Below are positions 49,058 to 59,911 of a DNA stretch of 64,000 nucleotides, one piece after another. The notes under the pieces were generated by a model. The model was not told the origin of the DNA. It saw only the letters and a program-made list of their open reading frames with translations, and did no database searches. The DNA comes from Copromyces sp. CBS 386.78. Its lineage: Eukaryota; Ascomycota; Sordariomycetes; Sordariales; Sordariaceae. Position 1 is the stretch's first letter, and the number at the start of each line of letters is the position of its first letter. A program made the translations under genes and the position numbers. The stretch is taken from contig MU839219.1 of NCBI GenBank assembly GCA_030685235.1, positions 50,551 to 114,550 on the forward strand, given 5' to 3'.

Positions 49058-51766
49058 GGAGTAGAGGATAGAAGGTTGGGACTAGAAGCTGGAGCTTGGG
49101 TTAGAGTAAAATACGGAGGAGGTTTAGAATTATAAATAGGATTGAAATTAATATATTAAAGAAGTAATTATTCGGTTTATTATTATTTATATCCCTAATT
49201 ATTTAATTAATTAATAAATTAATTTAATTACGCTTAGTTAATTATAAGATTCGGTATAGCGGTAATTTCTTTATTATCTTTATTATTTTTATTAATTTTA
49301 TTATTTTCGTTAATTTTAATATTTTTTTTTAAGAATTTGGGTAGGGATGCGATTAAAGATATTACCGTCCTTTAGGAATTGAAAAAGGCGGGAGTTATTA
49401 ATAATAATATTATAATAACCCGGATAATTATTTTTTAAATAGTTTAATTAAATTTAAATATTCTACTTATTAATATAATAATTTCGATAAAATTATTATT
49501 ATATTTATTTTTAATTATTTGTATTCTAGGGGTAGAGTATAATAATATTTAATTCTTCTAGTAAAAGGGGTAGACGGGTATAAATTATATTAATATTTGG
49601 AAAAAAATTAATAATATAGTTATAGTATTAGTATTAAACTTTATAAATAAAGTAAACGTCGATATATATATAGACCCGAATAATTAATTACTCTTTAATT
49701 AGTATAAGGGTAAGTAAATCTATATTAATATTATTGAAGTCTATAAAATTCTTAGCGGAGTAAAAGGGTATATCGTTAGGCCTTTCCTTTTTTTTTTATA
49801 GGCGTAATGTTTATATATATTGCGCTTGATCCGCAAATTTAATTAACATTTATAGTATTGATTATATACTTCTTATTTAATATTGAATATAATATTATTA
49901 AATATATTTATATAGACCTCGTTTCATTTAAAGATTACTTTATTTCTAAAATATAAATTATAGTTAGGAGTAAAGGGTAGATACTATTACTAAAAAGGGG
50001 GATTAAAATAAAATATATATTTTCGGTCTATTAAATCTTTTAATTTTAATTAAAGGATAATAAATTAGGGCTACGTTATATCCGGGTTAGGCGTAGCGGG
50101 CGTAGGCGTTTTAGGAACGCCGGTAGGAGGATTGCGAGGATATAATAATATTAACGATAATAAGGAAGAAAAAAGAAACGTTAATAGGATATAAGGAAAT
50201 AAGAGACTATATTGATTATAATTATTATTATTATTATTTTTATCCTAAAGATACTTTAAATACCGAACTATTTTATAATTATTAATGTTTATAAATTCGC
50301 TATAATATTATCTTCTTTCGTACTACCTATAAAACGCCTATTCTATAAATTATTAATATATTTTTATAATAATAATCGGGAAAGGGGCCGGATAACCTAC
50401 TAGAATTTTTATCGGGTTTAAAATTAGGATTTATATAATAAATATAAAACTGAATAAAGTTTGGGTTTTAATAACGAATATCCTTTAGCCGAATAATATT
50501 ATATTCGTTATATTTGAATTAAGCTAAATTAGAATTAAAATTATAATTTTAATTATTTTAATTAATTTTAGCTAGGCTATTTAATATTAATATATTAAAG
50601 GATAATTAGGCCGGGTTATATAATATACGTAGAAATAGTATAAGTGAAATTTCTTTATTATAACGCCGGTGAATATAATAGTCCCTAATGATAAATTTAT
50701 AGGTTCGTCGAACTTCTACCGTAAGGGGTAAATCTTATAAATTTATACCTCTTTTAAAATACGAAGGCTTTAGTATTCGTATACCCGTTGTACGCTATAC
50801 TATTATACGTATATGACTATTAATAATAGTATTCTATATTAGCCGCTAAGGTGGAGTAAAGGATGTAGGGGTTAAAGATTATAAATAGTATATTGTAAGC
50901 GCTATAAGTAACGCTATAAGAATTCTTTAAAAGGGATCGGGAACTGGCGCCGGCGTAATAAGTATACCGGGTATAGAAGCGGCTAAATTTACTATAGCCT
51001 TATAATTACGAATAAAGTTTATAACTTTAGGTAAATTAACTTTATTCTTCGCTTAAATATTGTAATATTGAAAGTACTATTAGACTATCTTATTTAGATT
51101 CCGCTTACTAATAAATTTAGTTAAGGGTAAATATTTTTTATAAGCCTTATACTATTTTATAGCCTCTTTTTTATTATCGTTTTAAAAACCCTATCCGGAA
51201 AAAGGAAGTTATATTAATAGAGGAAGTTCAAAATTAAATAGAGTAATAGAAGCTATATCCTATAATATATATAGTATATAAAGTTTATTTAAGGAAGAAT
51301 TAGTATAATTATAGCGTTAAATATAACGAAGAGAAGAAGAACGAATAATAAGGCTAAATTAGTTAAAAGTACTAAAGTAGGCTAGTATTAATTATTTTAA
51401 AAGTAGGCTAATTATTAAAAGTAATATCGATTAGGGGTAGTCGCTTATATATAAACGAAGGCGGGTATATATAGTCGATTGTCGCGAATAGGCTAGTATT
51501 ATTTACTCTAAAAATATATTAAATAATAAAAGTAATTAATTAATTATTATGTAAATAGCCGATATAAAGGCTATTAAAATCTAATCCGTATATAGCGGCT
51601 ATACGATTAATTGTAATAATTATTTAGTTTAATTAATAAATATTATTAAAAAAGGTAGTATTTAATAGTATAGAGTCGAAATTAATTATATAGAAGCGAA
51701 AGCGGGTAATTATAATCGCAATATACAATTTTGTAAATTATAGTAGGAATAAAGTAAAGTTTTAAG

Positions 51767-51897
51767 GACCTAGGGGATACCCCCGGGGACCCCCGTATAT
51801 AAAAGGGGTTATAAGAGACCCGGGGGACACCCTTAGGGACCCCTATATATAAAGGGGGTTATAAGAGACTTGGGGGATACCCCCGGGGACCCCCGCG
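51767..51897. repeat. 50-bp GC-rich tandem repeat near the H1 5' end
   Basis: Three units start at 51767, 51817 and 51867, exactly 50 bp apart; the last is partial. Each contains GGGG(A/G)(C/T)ACCCC-type self-complementary sequence that could fold. It lies about 470 bp upstream of the start of the Rep frame and 220 bp from the 5' terminus. Confidence 0.88.
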
Positions 51898-51924
51898 CAT
51901 CTACCGACGTGAGTATAAGCTATA

Positions 51925-52020
51925 ACTAATAATAGGAACGGATTGCGTGTACGGGCTGAAAAAGTTTTGACTAATAATAGGAACGGATTGTTTAGTTTAT
52001 GGACTAATAATAGTACGAAG
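51925..52020. repeat. Short direct repeats ACTAATAATAGGAACGGATTG
   Basis: Two near-identical copies begin near 51926 and 51970 and a third, diverged copy near 52003. They lie between the 50-bp array and the H1 terminus. No gene seen from 51300 to 52100 apart from these arrays. Confidence 0.7.
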
Positions 52021-52099
52021 AATTTATAGGGGTATGGGCCCATTATAGAGAAGCTACGCTATGTTCGCTCACTTCGTATAAATACTTTATTCTCTAAAT

Positions 52100-52116
52100 T
52101 ATAATAGCTGCGCTTC
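52100..52116 (-). repeat. H1 5'-terminal inverted repeat
   Basis: TATAATAGCTGCGCTTC (minus: GAAGCGCAGCTATTATA) is the last Helitron sequence before the LINE A-run resumes at 52117. Confidence 0.8.
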
Positions 52117-53290
52117 AAAAAAAGAAAAAACTTATTACAAAGACTTAAAGAATAAAATAATGTAATTATATTATAAGTATATTAAAAAACCCAAATAAAT
52201 TTTAGTTATTAGAAAAGTAGGCTAAAATATAAAATTATTACTTAATAAATTTACTAAAGTTACTACCTTTCAAATAAAATGAACGGGCGAACGAAGTCGA
52301 AGACTATAGCGGTAAAATAAACATTTTTACTAACCGTTTCTTCCCGAAAATAGAAATCATAATAAATTAATTATTAAATTAGATTGAATTACTAAATAGC
52401 GATACCTTAACACCTATTAATAATTTAATTACCGAAGAGAATATTTAAGAAGTCCTTTCGAAGATAGTGCTAAATAAAGTACTAGGTATCGATTAATTTT
52501 CAAATAAATTTCTAAAAATCTATAAGGAATTATTTAAATAAATAATAATAATTTTCGCTATAACGAACCTCTAATTCGGATATTTCCCCTAATAATTTAA
52601 AAATATAAAAATAATTATTGTTAAAAAATCTAGAAAAAGTATTGAATAATAAAAATTAATTAAAGTATAAAAGCTTATATTATTTTTAAATAATGTTAGA
52701 AAAATCTTTATAGCCTTTGTAATAAAAAAATTAATATAAGTAACGGAAAAGTATAATCTCTTTCCGGAGGGCCAAATAAATAACTGGATAAACTGTTCAA
52801 TTAAATTCGCCGTCCGAATAATTATTAATACGGTCTATACAATATAAAAGTTTAAAGCTATAATATTTTTTATACTCTTCGATTTAAAAAGTATATTTAA
52901 TAGAATTAATTATAGGTAACTTGTATATATACTATAGGAAATATAATTCCCGAAATAAATCTTCTAATAAATTAATAATTTTGTTACTAAAAAAAAAAGT
53001 TCTCTTTTCTTCGACGATAAAACTTCTTAACTTTATAAAATCGTAGTAAGCGTACTATAAAGTTCCCCCTTCTTACTAATCCTTTTTATTTCCTTTATCA
53101 CCTTATTATACTATAAATTAATTACTATCTAAAATACAATTACTATCGGCTTCGCCAATAATACTAATATTATTGCAATAATAAAAATTACCGAAGGGAA
53201 TTATCGGACGCTCTAAACAATATAGGATATTTATTCGGGTTAGGTAATTAAAAGAAGAATAGAATTCGAAACAAATAAAACGGAATGTAT
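52117..53290 (+). pseudogene. L4: RT half of the split LINE ORF2
   Basis: This continues the L2 ORF2. RT fingers and palm are readable in one frame with TAA/TAG stops: cores VLSKIVLNKVLGIDQFSNKF, NLFPEGQ and FDLKSIFNRINYRQLV, then the palm box at 53148-53162. There the Asp-Asp has become Asn-Asn (Gly-Phe-Ala-Asn-Asn), unlike L1 and L3. It is cut at 53290 by the LTR of F. Confidence 0.8.
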
Positions 53291-53525
53291 TATCACGGGT
53301 AGAGGGCGAGAGGTTGGGTGTAGATGTAAGATATGCGTAATTGTACGAGGAGAAGAAAGGAAGAGAAGTATAGAAGTACGCTCGGGAGATGGGCTTTTAT
53401 AGGATTCGAGCTATAAACCCTAATAGGTCTATAGTAAGAGGCCGTAGCCAATTAATTAAAATAGTAATAATAGTTTTAGAGAGCTACTATTACTAATATA
53501 TATAATATAAGCTAACCTTATAATT
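53291..53525 (-). repeat. 3' LTR of F (about 235 bp)
   Basis: It starts TATCACGG and ends near CTTATAATT, aligned to the C LTR end. No partner LTR is in the window, so no TSD can be checked. Confidence 0.75.
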
Positions 53526-53529
53526 TTTC

Positions 53530-55286
53530 CTCGGACTAAAAGAAGCTATATAACTAACTAAGATTATATAAAATAATAAATAACCTTATTAAACGTTTAA
53601 TCTAACCGTAAAAAACTTTTATGGCCGCTAATTGTAGCGACCTCTTTTCGTACTTTATTCGCGGAGCTTCCACTTCTATAGCCGGCTCCTCCGTTTCCTC
53701 CAACGTCTTCCTTCGCTTCCGCTCCGCCGTTAATTAATTTAAGTGTATTAGAACCTCCGAATATACTTTATAAAACTACCGTATTATATTAAGAGAAACT
53801 CTATTTGTACGTGGTGAAAACTCTATTTGTACGTGGTGCCACTTTTGCTTTTATAACTATAACTTTGGTATATAAAACCGAAAGTGGTACTAAATTACTC
53901 GTTGATTTTTAACGGATTTTTCAAGGTAAGTACCAACCTTATAGCCCTAAAAGTCGTCTAAATCTTACTTTCTTAGCCCTTTAGACTTTTAATCTTCCAA
54001 ATTATTCATTTACAACAGCTTTTTTTCCTTAAAGTTTTTTAGAGCTACCAGGTATATGGGATCTTCAAAAGGGTGTTGTTAGGTAGAGAAAAAAATGAGA
54101 AAAAATATGATATACTTTTTGCCTCCTTATTGATTTTTTTAGTATTCTAAAAAAGATATTGACATTCACTTTTTTCACCAGGTACAAATAGAGTTTTCAC
54201 CACGTACAAATAGAGTTTCTCTATATTAAAGGATATAACTATATTAGTACGCGGGTACTATAAAGGGTAATAAAGTAATACCTAAACGACGAAATATTCT
54301 TAACGACCGTTGGCTACTTTATAATAACTATCAATTTTAATAAAATTTTATTCTATTAAATCCTCTTCATTATTAATCCTCCTTATATTATAGCTGTAAT
54401 TTGTACGAACGTCCCTTTTCTATATTTCTAATTATCCCGGGATACCTACCTCAATTTATAATTTAACTTTATTAACGTAAAAGGTTAAGTTATACTTTAT
54501 ATTAATAAGGAATTTAAATGTAATTTTATAATTATCCGCCTTAATAATTTCGAATAAGCCCTCAAAAAGGGGGGTAAACTTTACGTACGGACGGCCAGTA
54601 TTAAAATTTTCTATATTAAATAGAATTTTATTTCCCGCTTTATATTTTAAAGTATTTATTCGTCGAATATTAGTGTTAACTTTATACTATTATTAAATTT
54701 ACTTTATTTAATTTATAACGAATTCTAATACCTTTTTAAAATAGTCGGCTACTTTATTAACTTTAAAATATTCCGTTTATTACTAAACTAATAAATCCGG
54801 CGGATATAATTTCGCAAGTTCAATATTTATACGAAAGTAAAAATTATAATTAGTAAAGAAAGGGGATACTCTTATTATCTCCGAAATTAGGTTATTACTA
54901 GCGAATTCTGTAATTAGGAGCTAATTTACCTAATTGTCTTATATTTAATTAATATAAAGACGAAAGTATTTTTTTATTTCTATATTAATATATTCCGTTT
55001 AACTGTTAATAATTAAATAGAATATAGAGGAAGGTTTAAAAACTACTTTTAAACGGAAGGATAAAATTTTTTAAAATTGTAAAATAAATTAGGAATTACG
55101 ATTTAATATAATAGAATCCGGTAGGCTATAAATATTGTAAATCCTTTTAATAAACCGGTTTACTAGTTCTTCGGCCGTAAAACTAATAATAGGAATAAAA
55201 TATTATATTTTTATTAAATAATTAATAACGACGGCTATATATTTAAATTCCTATCCCCAACGTACGTAGGACGTTAAAGGGGTAAT
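53530..55286 (-). pseudogene. F pol, integrase end
   Basis: Minus-strand remnant of the integrase and C-terminal region, placed by alignment with C 16600-17935. MITE B2 (53793-54221) interrupts it. Heavily RIPed. Confidence 0.6.
53793..54221. mobile_element. MITE B2, hAT-like (429 bp)
   Basis: The terminal inverted repeats start GAGAAACTCTATTTGTACG and contain the word CTCTATTTGTACGTGGTG twice. The 8-bp TSD TATATTAA is at 53785-53792 and 54222-54229. The interior is partly alike B1 (GGTACTAAATTACTCGTTGA type), so the two are sister families with different terminal words. Confidence 0.87.
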
Positions 55287-55509
55287 TATCACGGGGCAAG
55301 GGCACCGTTAGGTCTGTAGTACGATATATATTATTATACGAAGAGAGCAAGGAAGAGGTGTACGCCAGCCAGGGCATAATATAGGGCTCGTTAAACCTCT
55401 ATACCAAGGCTAGACCCAATACTATAACAATAGCTATACATAGCTATATATAATAGCGCATTGGCTAATGGCACGCAAAGTATAGGGTATATAATCTAGC
55501 CCTATAATA
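55287..55509 (-). repeat. 3' LTR of G (223 bp)
   Basis: It starts TATCACGGGG and ends CCCTATAATA. The next bases (minus: AAGGGGAGGTAG) are its polypurine tract. Confidence 0.85.
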
Positions 55510-55529
55510 CTACCTCCCCTTAAAAAAAG

Positions 55530-56315
55530 CTCCCGGTTATAAAAGTGCTATCTAAGTCTAAATATATTATTTTACCCAAAGTAAGTCAAAAGTTTTGCTA
55601 AAACGGCTGGCTGCTTAGCGCTAAAACTCCTACTCAAGGGCGGCCGCCGGCTAAAATATTACTAAATATACCCTTTATTTAAAAATATCCCTCCGCTTCG
55701 ATTATTATCGTAAATAATCCCAAATAAATTTAAAATCGTGCCCAATAATTTTATAAACTTCCTATCTAGACCTTACTATTACCAACCCCCGACGGGGGGT
55801 ACTATAAGGACGTTCGTAGTATAGTAGTATATAAGAACGCTTACAACCCTACTAGTACTATAAATTATAAAGACCCTCTATTTGAATTTTATTTATAATT
55901 ATTATAATTATCTTTTCTCTATATTTCGTAATTATATCCCTTATCCCTATTAACCGCAATAAAATTTTTGATTATAAGTTCTAACTATTAATTCTAATTG
56001 TTAATTAGGGGGTGAGGTGCTAGGGGTAGGAAATATAGGACCGCTATAAAATATATTATCTCCCGGTCGCTATTAATAGTGCCTAACTATTACAATTAGG
56101 TATTTATAAAGCGATTCGGCTAGGATACGTAAAATAAGTTATATTCTAAATTCTTTTATTTTTACTATTTTCAATCGTTTTATTAGTATTACTAAATAAT
56201 TTTAATACTACGTCGAAGTAATTACTAATAAGGTTCTAAGTTAAAGGTAAAAAATAGCTTATATAAAGATAACCTTTTTCTAAGCTTCCCCTTACCCTTT
56301 CTTTTCTTAATTTAA
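55530..56315. other. G region between LTR and integrase, with a segment shared with the L2 MITE
   Basis: At 56010-56240 it resembles 25995-26225 of the hAT-like MITE (shared word GGATAGGAAATATAGG or GGGTAGGAAATATAGG, then ATTAGGTATTTA types). I cannot see matching terminal repeats here, so it may be an eroded MITE copy. No gene seen in 55530-56000. Confidence 0.5.
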
Positions 56316-56319
56316 GTTA

Positions 56320-56874
56320 GGGGTATTATAATATTTAGGTTAGCGTTATAAAACTTCTAAATCGTATCGTTATAACCCTCTAAATCCTTAATTAATTATT
56401 AATTAGGTTTATTAATACCTTTTTATTTAATATAATATATTTAACGGCTATTATTTACTTTACTATATCTTATAATATCTTTGAATTCCTATTCTTACTA
56501 TTTATTATTATTATATTCGTCGGTCCTACTTATAATACGGCCTTTATTAATTAGGATGTCCTATTCTATTTTATACTAACCGCGCAATTTTACCGAATCC
56601 TAAAGTCGAACTATAGAAATATAAAAAATAGGGTTAATTTTTATATTCTTAGGGAGTTTAAGTTTAACTTTATAAGAGTCGTATTCGAATACTTAGAAAG
56701 GGCCTTCGAATTTAAGAACTAGCTTAGCCTACAATCTTCCTATAGCGAAATTTTTAATATTAAATAAGACTTAATTACCAGCTCAATACTTCGGCGTATT
56801 ACTATAGTATTCGTTAATATTTACCTTATATCGGTCTTATATTTATTTTAATAAGGCTACTATACTATTTAGAA
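56320..56874 (-). pseudogene. G integrase C-terminus and chromodomain-like tail
   Basis: The minus frame from 56874 reads the typical post-DDE segment (DRYKVN, AKLVLKFEGPF, LKLPKNIKINPIF), followed by a diverged chromodomain-like tail. It joins in frame with 59912 onward when L3 and one TSD copy are removed, which supports the insertion model. Confidence 0.8.
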
Positions 56875-58285
56875 AAGTTGGCCACTATCTAAAACGCGAT
56901 CACCGTCGGCTTCGCCGACGATACTAATATTGTCGCGGTAATTAAGACTACCGAAGAAAACTGTCGGACGTTTCAAGCAGTATAGGATATTTACTCGGGT
57001 TAGGCAACTAAGAGAGGGATAGAATTCGAAGCAAGTAAAACGGAGCTTATATATTTTATACGGACGAGGGAATTAAGAACGGAAACTCTCTAAATCGGGG
57101 GAATCGTACTTAAATTAACGGAGTCGACTAGATTCCTTAGGGTTTAGCTAAATCGGAAATTCAATTATTAAATATACGCGGAGGTAGTAAAAAAGAAGAT
57201 AACTACGTAAACGAACGTACTAATATAATTAGCGGCGAAAATTTAAAATTACTTTTTTACATAAGCGAAGGAAATTTATATTAAGTATATTCAAAACGCA
57301 ATCGTATATAGAGTATTAGCCTTCTATTAGCCGACCGAAGTTTATAGCAAACTACGAAGGATAGCGATTAGGTTAGCTAAATATTAAATTAAATGTTTGA
57401 AAATTATTATTAAAGTATATAAAGCTACGCTAATAAGGAATTTAGAAATAAAAACCTTTTATCTGCTATTTAACTTCTATTTTAATAAACGGGTTAAAGC
57501 CTTCGAAAAAAGGTTTACCTATACGAATTAAATAAAGTTTATTTAAGGGACTATAACTTAAGTAGTTAACCGTATTTAAGTAAGGAGAATACGAAGTCGG
57601 CTACCCGCTAATAAATTAGAAAATAGTGTTGTTAAAGTTAAGTAGGCTAAAAAATAGGTACCGATAGAGAAATTTCTAACGATCGTAGTAAATCCGCCCC
57701 TAATAATAGAAGTACCGCCGCCCCTATTATAAATATTAGAACTAACCGCTATAGATTATAAAAGGTAATTAGAAGAGGTAATAATAAGAGAATAAATATT
57801 GTACTATAATTACTAATTAGCGGCGGCGGTAATTAAATTAGGCCGATAATATAAATTTATTATCGCCGACCTTAACCCGAAATTTAATAATAATATTATA
57901 AAATAGCATATAATTAATATAAAATAAAAAAAGAAGAAGGCCTAATAACCGGAAAATAATAATAAATAATATTTATTATTTAAAATAAAGAATTCCCTTC
58001 TTACCTAAGTAAGGACGGAAATTATAAATTTCTAATCTTTCCTCTTTTAGAGGAAAATTCCGGATATTATAACGCTAATTTATTCTTATAGTACGGGTAA
58101 AGAAACTTTTACGTATATTATCCTAAATTATTTACGGATAGCCAATTTTTAAATAATAGTAATTAATTAGCTATAAACGAAAAAAGAATTCTAAATTTAT
58201 TTAAATAACAGAACCCGAATTAAGAAAATGCTTTCGTAAGTATTATAATTTAATAAGTTAAATAAATACCGTTTAATAATTAAAT
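56875..58285 (+). pseudogene. L3 ORF2 C-terminal part
   Basis: It begins with the RT palm box Gly-Phe-Ala-Asp-Asp at 56908-56922, intact because its Asp codons are not in TpG context. The thumb and connection follow. Near 58000-58110 is a typical LINE C-terminal region in which the expected Cys residues now read Tyr (ending YSTGKETFTYIILNY). From about 58290 to 59897 I see a long 3' region without a recognisable gene. Confidence 0.75.
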
Positions 58286-59897
58286 TAGAAGGAGAATAAT
58301 ATAATAAATTTGTATAGTATTCGTAAATATATTTAATTATAATATTAAAATAAGAGAATATAGGAGAAATAAGAGGAGGAGGAATTAAATTACGTTAATT
58401 ATAGTAGTAATTTAATTACGAAAGCGGTACCGAAGCAATTAATTAATATTTTTCGTAGGCGAAGAATTTGTAAAATATATTAAATATTAATTCCTAATTC
58501 TTAATAACCTCGTAACGCTATTAAACTTAATTTTCGTTAGCCGGAAGGGGACTAATAAAATTATTAATTATTATTAGGGAATTAATATTAATATTTCTTC
58601 TATTAAAACCGAAAATAAGAGTAGTAGGATAATCGGCTAAAAATATTTTATAATATCCCTTATACTAATAATTTTTAACCTTTATATTTTAATAGCGAAG
58701 AAGGATATTAAGGTTATATAGAAGGCCGTCCGCAATTAAATATTTACGTACGTCCTTAAAGAAATCGATATAAGCGTTATAGAAATAATGAATTAAAGGA
58801 CCAATATTATTTTAAGAGTGGGATAAAATAATAATTACAATTTAAACGGCGTTATATTTATTGTAATAATTTAACGGAATATTTAATATATATTTTATAT
58901 TAATAATAAGATAAATAGCGCTTTATTTACCGGTATTTCGAAGAACGTTAAAAAAGAAAATAAAAAGAAAATTATAGGAGGAAACTTATTCTTAATATTA
59001 ATATAATAAATATATTCCGCGAAAAGCGTATAGAATATAATTATATTAAAGGACGGGGTATTATAAACGTAATTAGCAAATTTTAAATTATAATAGAAGT
59101 AAGGAACGCGATAGATAATACTAATTAATATAATTAGTAAAGAGAAGGGGAAGTAAATATAAGGATAAAAAGGACTTACCGGCCGGAAGGAAAGTTAAAG
59201 GCGGGGTTAGAAATTAATATTTAAATAAGGGTTTAAAATTCGGGCGTTAAGGAAGAAGGGGGCGTAAGGGAGCGGGCGAATTTAGGGGATAAGGAATCTA
59301 TTATATAAACGAAATTAATACTGTATTTAATAGTATTATAATTAATACGAATTACGAAGTTTAAAAGGTTAAATATATAGTTGGGAGGACGGTCGGGAGT
59401 ACGGCCAATAAAAGAGGACGTTATTTTAAAAATTGGTTAAATAGGGAAGAAAGGAAAATTCGAAAAATAGTAGTAGAAAGGAATTTTTATATAGAGGGAA
59501 AGGAAGGGCCTTTACGCTTATATAAATTTTAATAGAATTATAGGAATTTAGGAAATAATAATAAAGTAGGAATAAGGGTAAATAATAAGGAAGGGATAAT
59601 TATTATAGGCGGTTTAGGAAGAAAGAACGGCGTACGAAAGCGGTATCTCGATTATTCTAATATTAAATCGAAAGTGGTAGAAAGGAAGTAATTTATTTAC
59701 TAAAGCGGTAGGTAAGTACCGTTACAAATAGAATTGAAATAGAGTAAGCGTAATTTATTTACGACCGAAAGGAGCTAGCGGTTTTTATCCGACGGCGCTT
59801 ATTACTGTACGGTTTCCTCTAGAGAACTAGGAAAAGTACCCCATACTAATAAGGCGCTATAGATAAATAGTATAGGGAATAAGACTATTATTATTAT
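56875..59897 (+). mobile_element. L3: 5'-truncated Tad1-like LINE with 14-bp TSD
   Basis: L3 starts abruptly within the RT palm (AAGTTGGCCAC, matching L1) and ends in a short (ATT)n tail. The 14-base duplication TATACTATTTAGAA is at 56861-56874 and 59898-59911. 5' truncation, an end-repeat tail and a long TSD are the marks of target-primed reverse transcription. Confidence 0.9.
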
Positions 59898-59911
59898 TAT
59901 ACTATTTAGAA

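Larger units (their letters stand above)
43300..51300 (-). pseudogene. Helitron Rep/helicase, RIP-degraded and split by element E
   Basis: This enzyme nicks DNA, joins strands and unwinds for rolling-circle transposition. On the minus strand, from N to C: a long open-like frame (51210-50690, cores VNFIRNY, TPAPVPDPF); a Helitron N-terminal region with TLILIKEQLIIRVY and NFFPNINIIYTRLP near 49700-49540 and HPGY/SRL-type text near 49400; then E (46898-49057); a Helitron-like N domain (KRQNLEVFIYR...FITFTPTNLH, 46380-46270); the Rep Tyr motif AVLYYIIKYYSKAE at 45541-45600; Walker A (NSKSNIGK) near 44560; motif Ia ATPIKVAANNINEST near 44450; IIDKKSIIGLR near 44310; and RDFYQLPP near 44190. Stops are TAA/TAG. 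Coding length without E is about 1,900 codons. Confidence 0.85.
27571..52116 (-). mobile_element. H1: giant Helitron (Helitron2-like ends), 24.5 kb with nested insertions
   Basis: Sequence shows: a minus-strand Rep/helicase gene; GAAGCG(C/T)AG(C/T)TATTATA as inverted copies at 52100-52116 (exactly at the right end) and 27606-27622 (35 bases inside the left end); a hairpin at 27576-27598 between the inner repeat and the left terminus; 56-bp tandem repeats next to it; and no TSD, with insertion inside a LINE A-run, i.e. T/T on the coding strand. As I recall, subterminal inverted repeats, a 3' hairpin and T/T insertion describe the Helitron2/Helentron group, which includes fungal members. About 10.5 kb is later insertion (D, E, long-TIR element). 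A second end of the same kind lies at 63478. Confidence 0.82.
24511..53290 (+). mobile_element. L2/L4: one Tad1-like LINE split by the Helitron H1
   Basis: The left half (24511-27570) holds ORF1 and the ORF2 endonuclease; the right half (52117-53290) holds the RT. Measured against L1, the left half ends at the bases matching GGCGGCGATAA and the right half begins in the A-run that follows. So the two halves are consecutive and only H1 separates them. The 5' end is truncated at about codon 3 of ORF1 and abuts TTAGGG repeats. The 3' part is cut at 53290 by gypsy F. The left half also holds a hAT-like MITE. Confidence 0.82.
53291..55286 (-). mobile_element. F: Ty3/gypsy remnant related to C, minus strand
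   Basis: It begins with a 3' LTR and continues into pol that aligns with C from 16600 to about 17935. It is then interrupted by G at 55287; the rest must lie beyond the window. It is inserted in the LINE RT. MITE B2 lies inside it. The LTR is shorter than in C (235 against 308 bp), so F is a related subfamily. Confidence 0.8.

Noticed and set aside
51843..52043. 66-codon minus-strand ORF
   Set aside because: Runs through the 50-bp GC-rich array and the short direct repeats; no coding signal.
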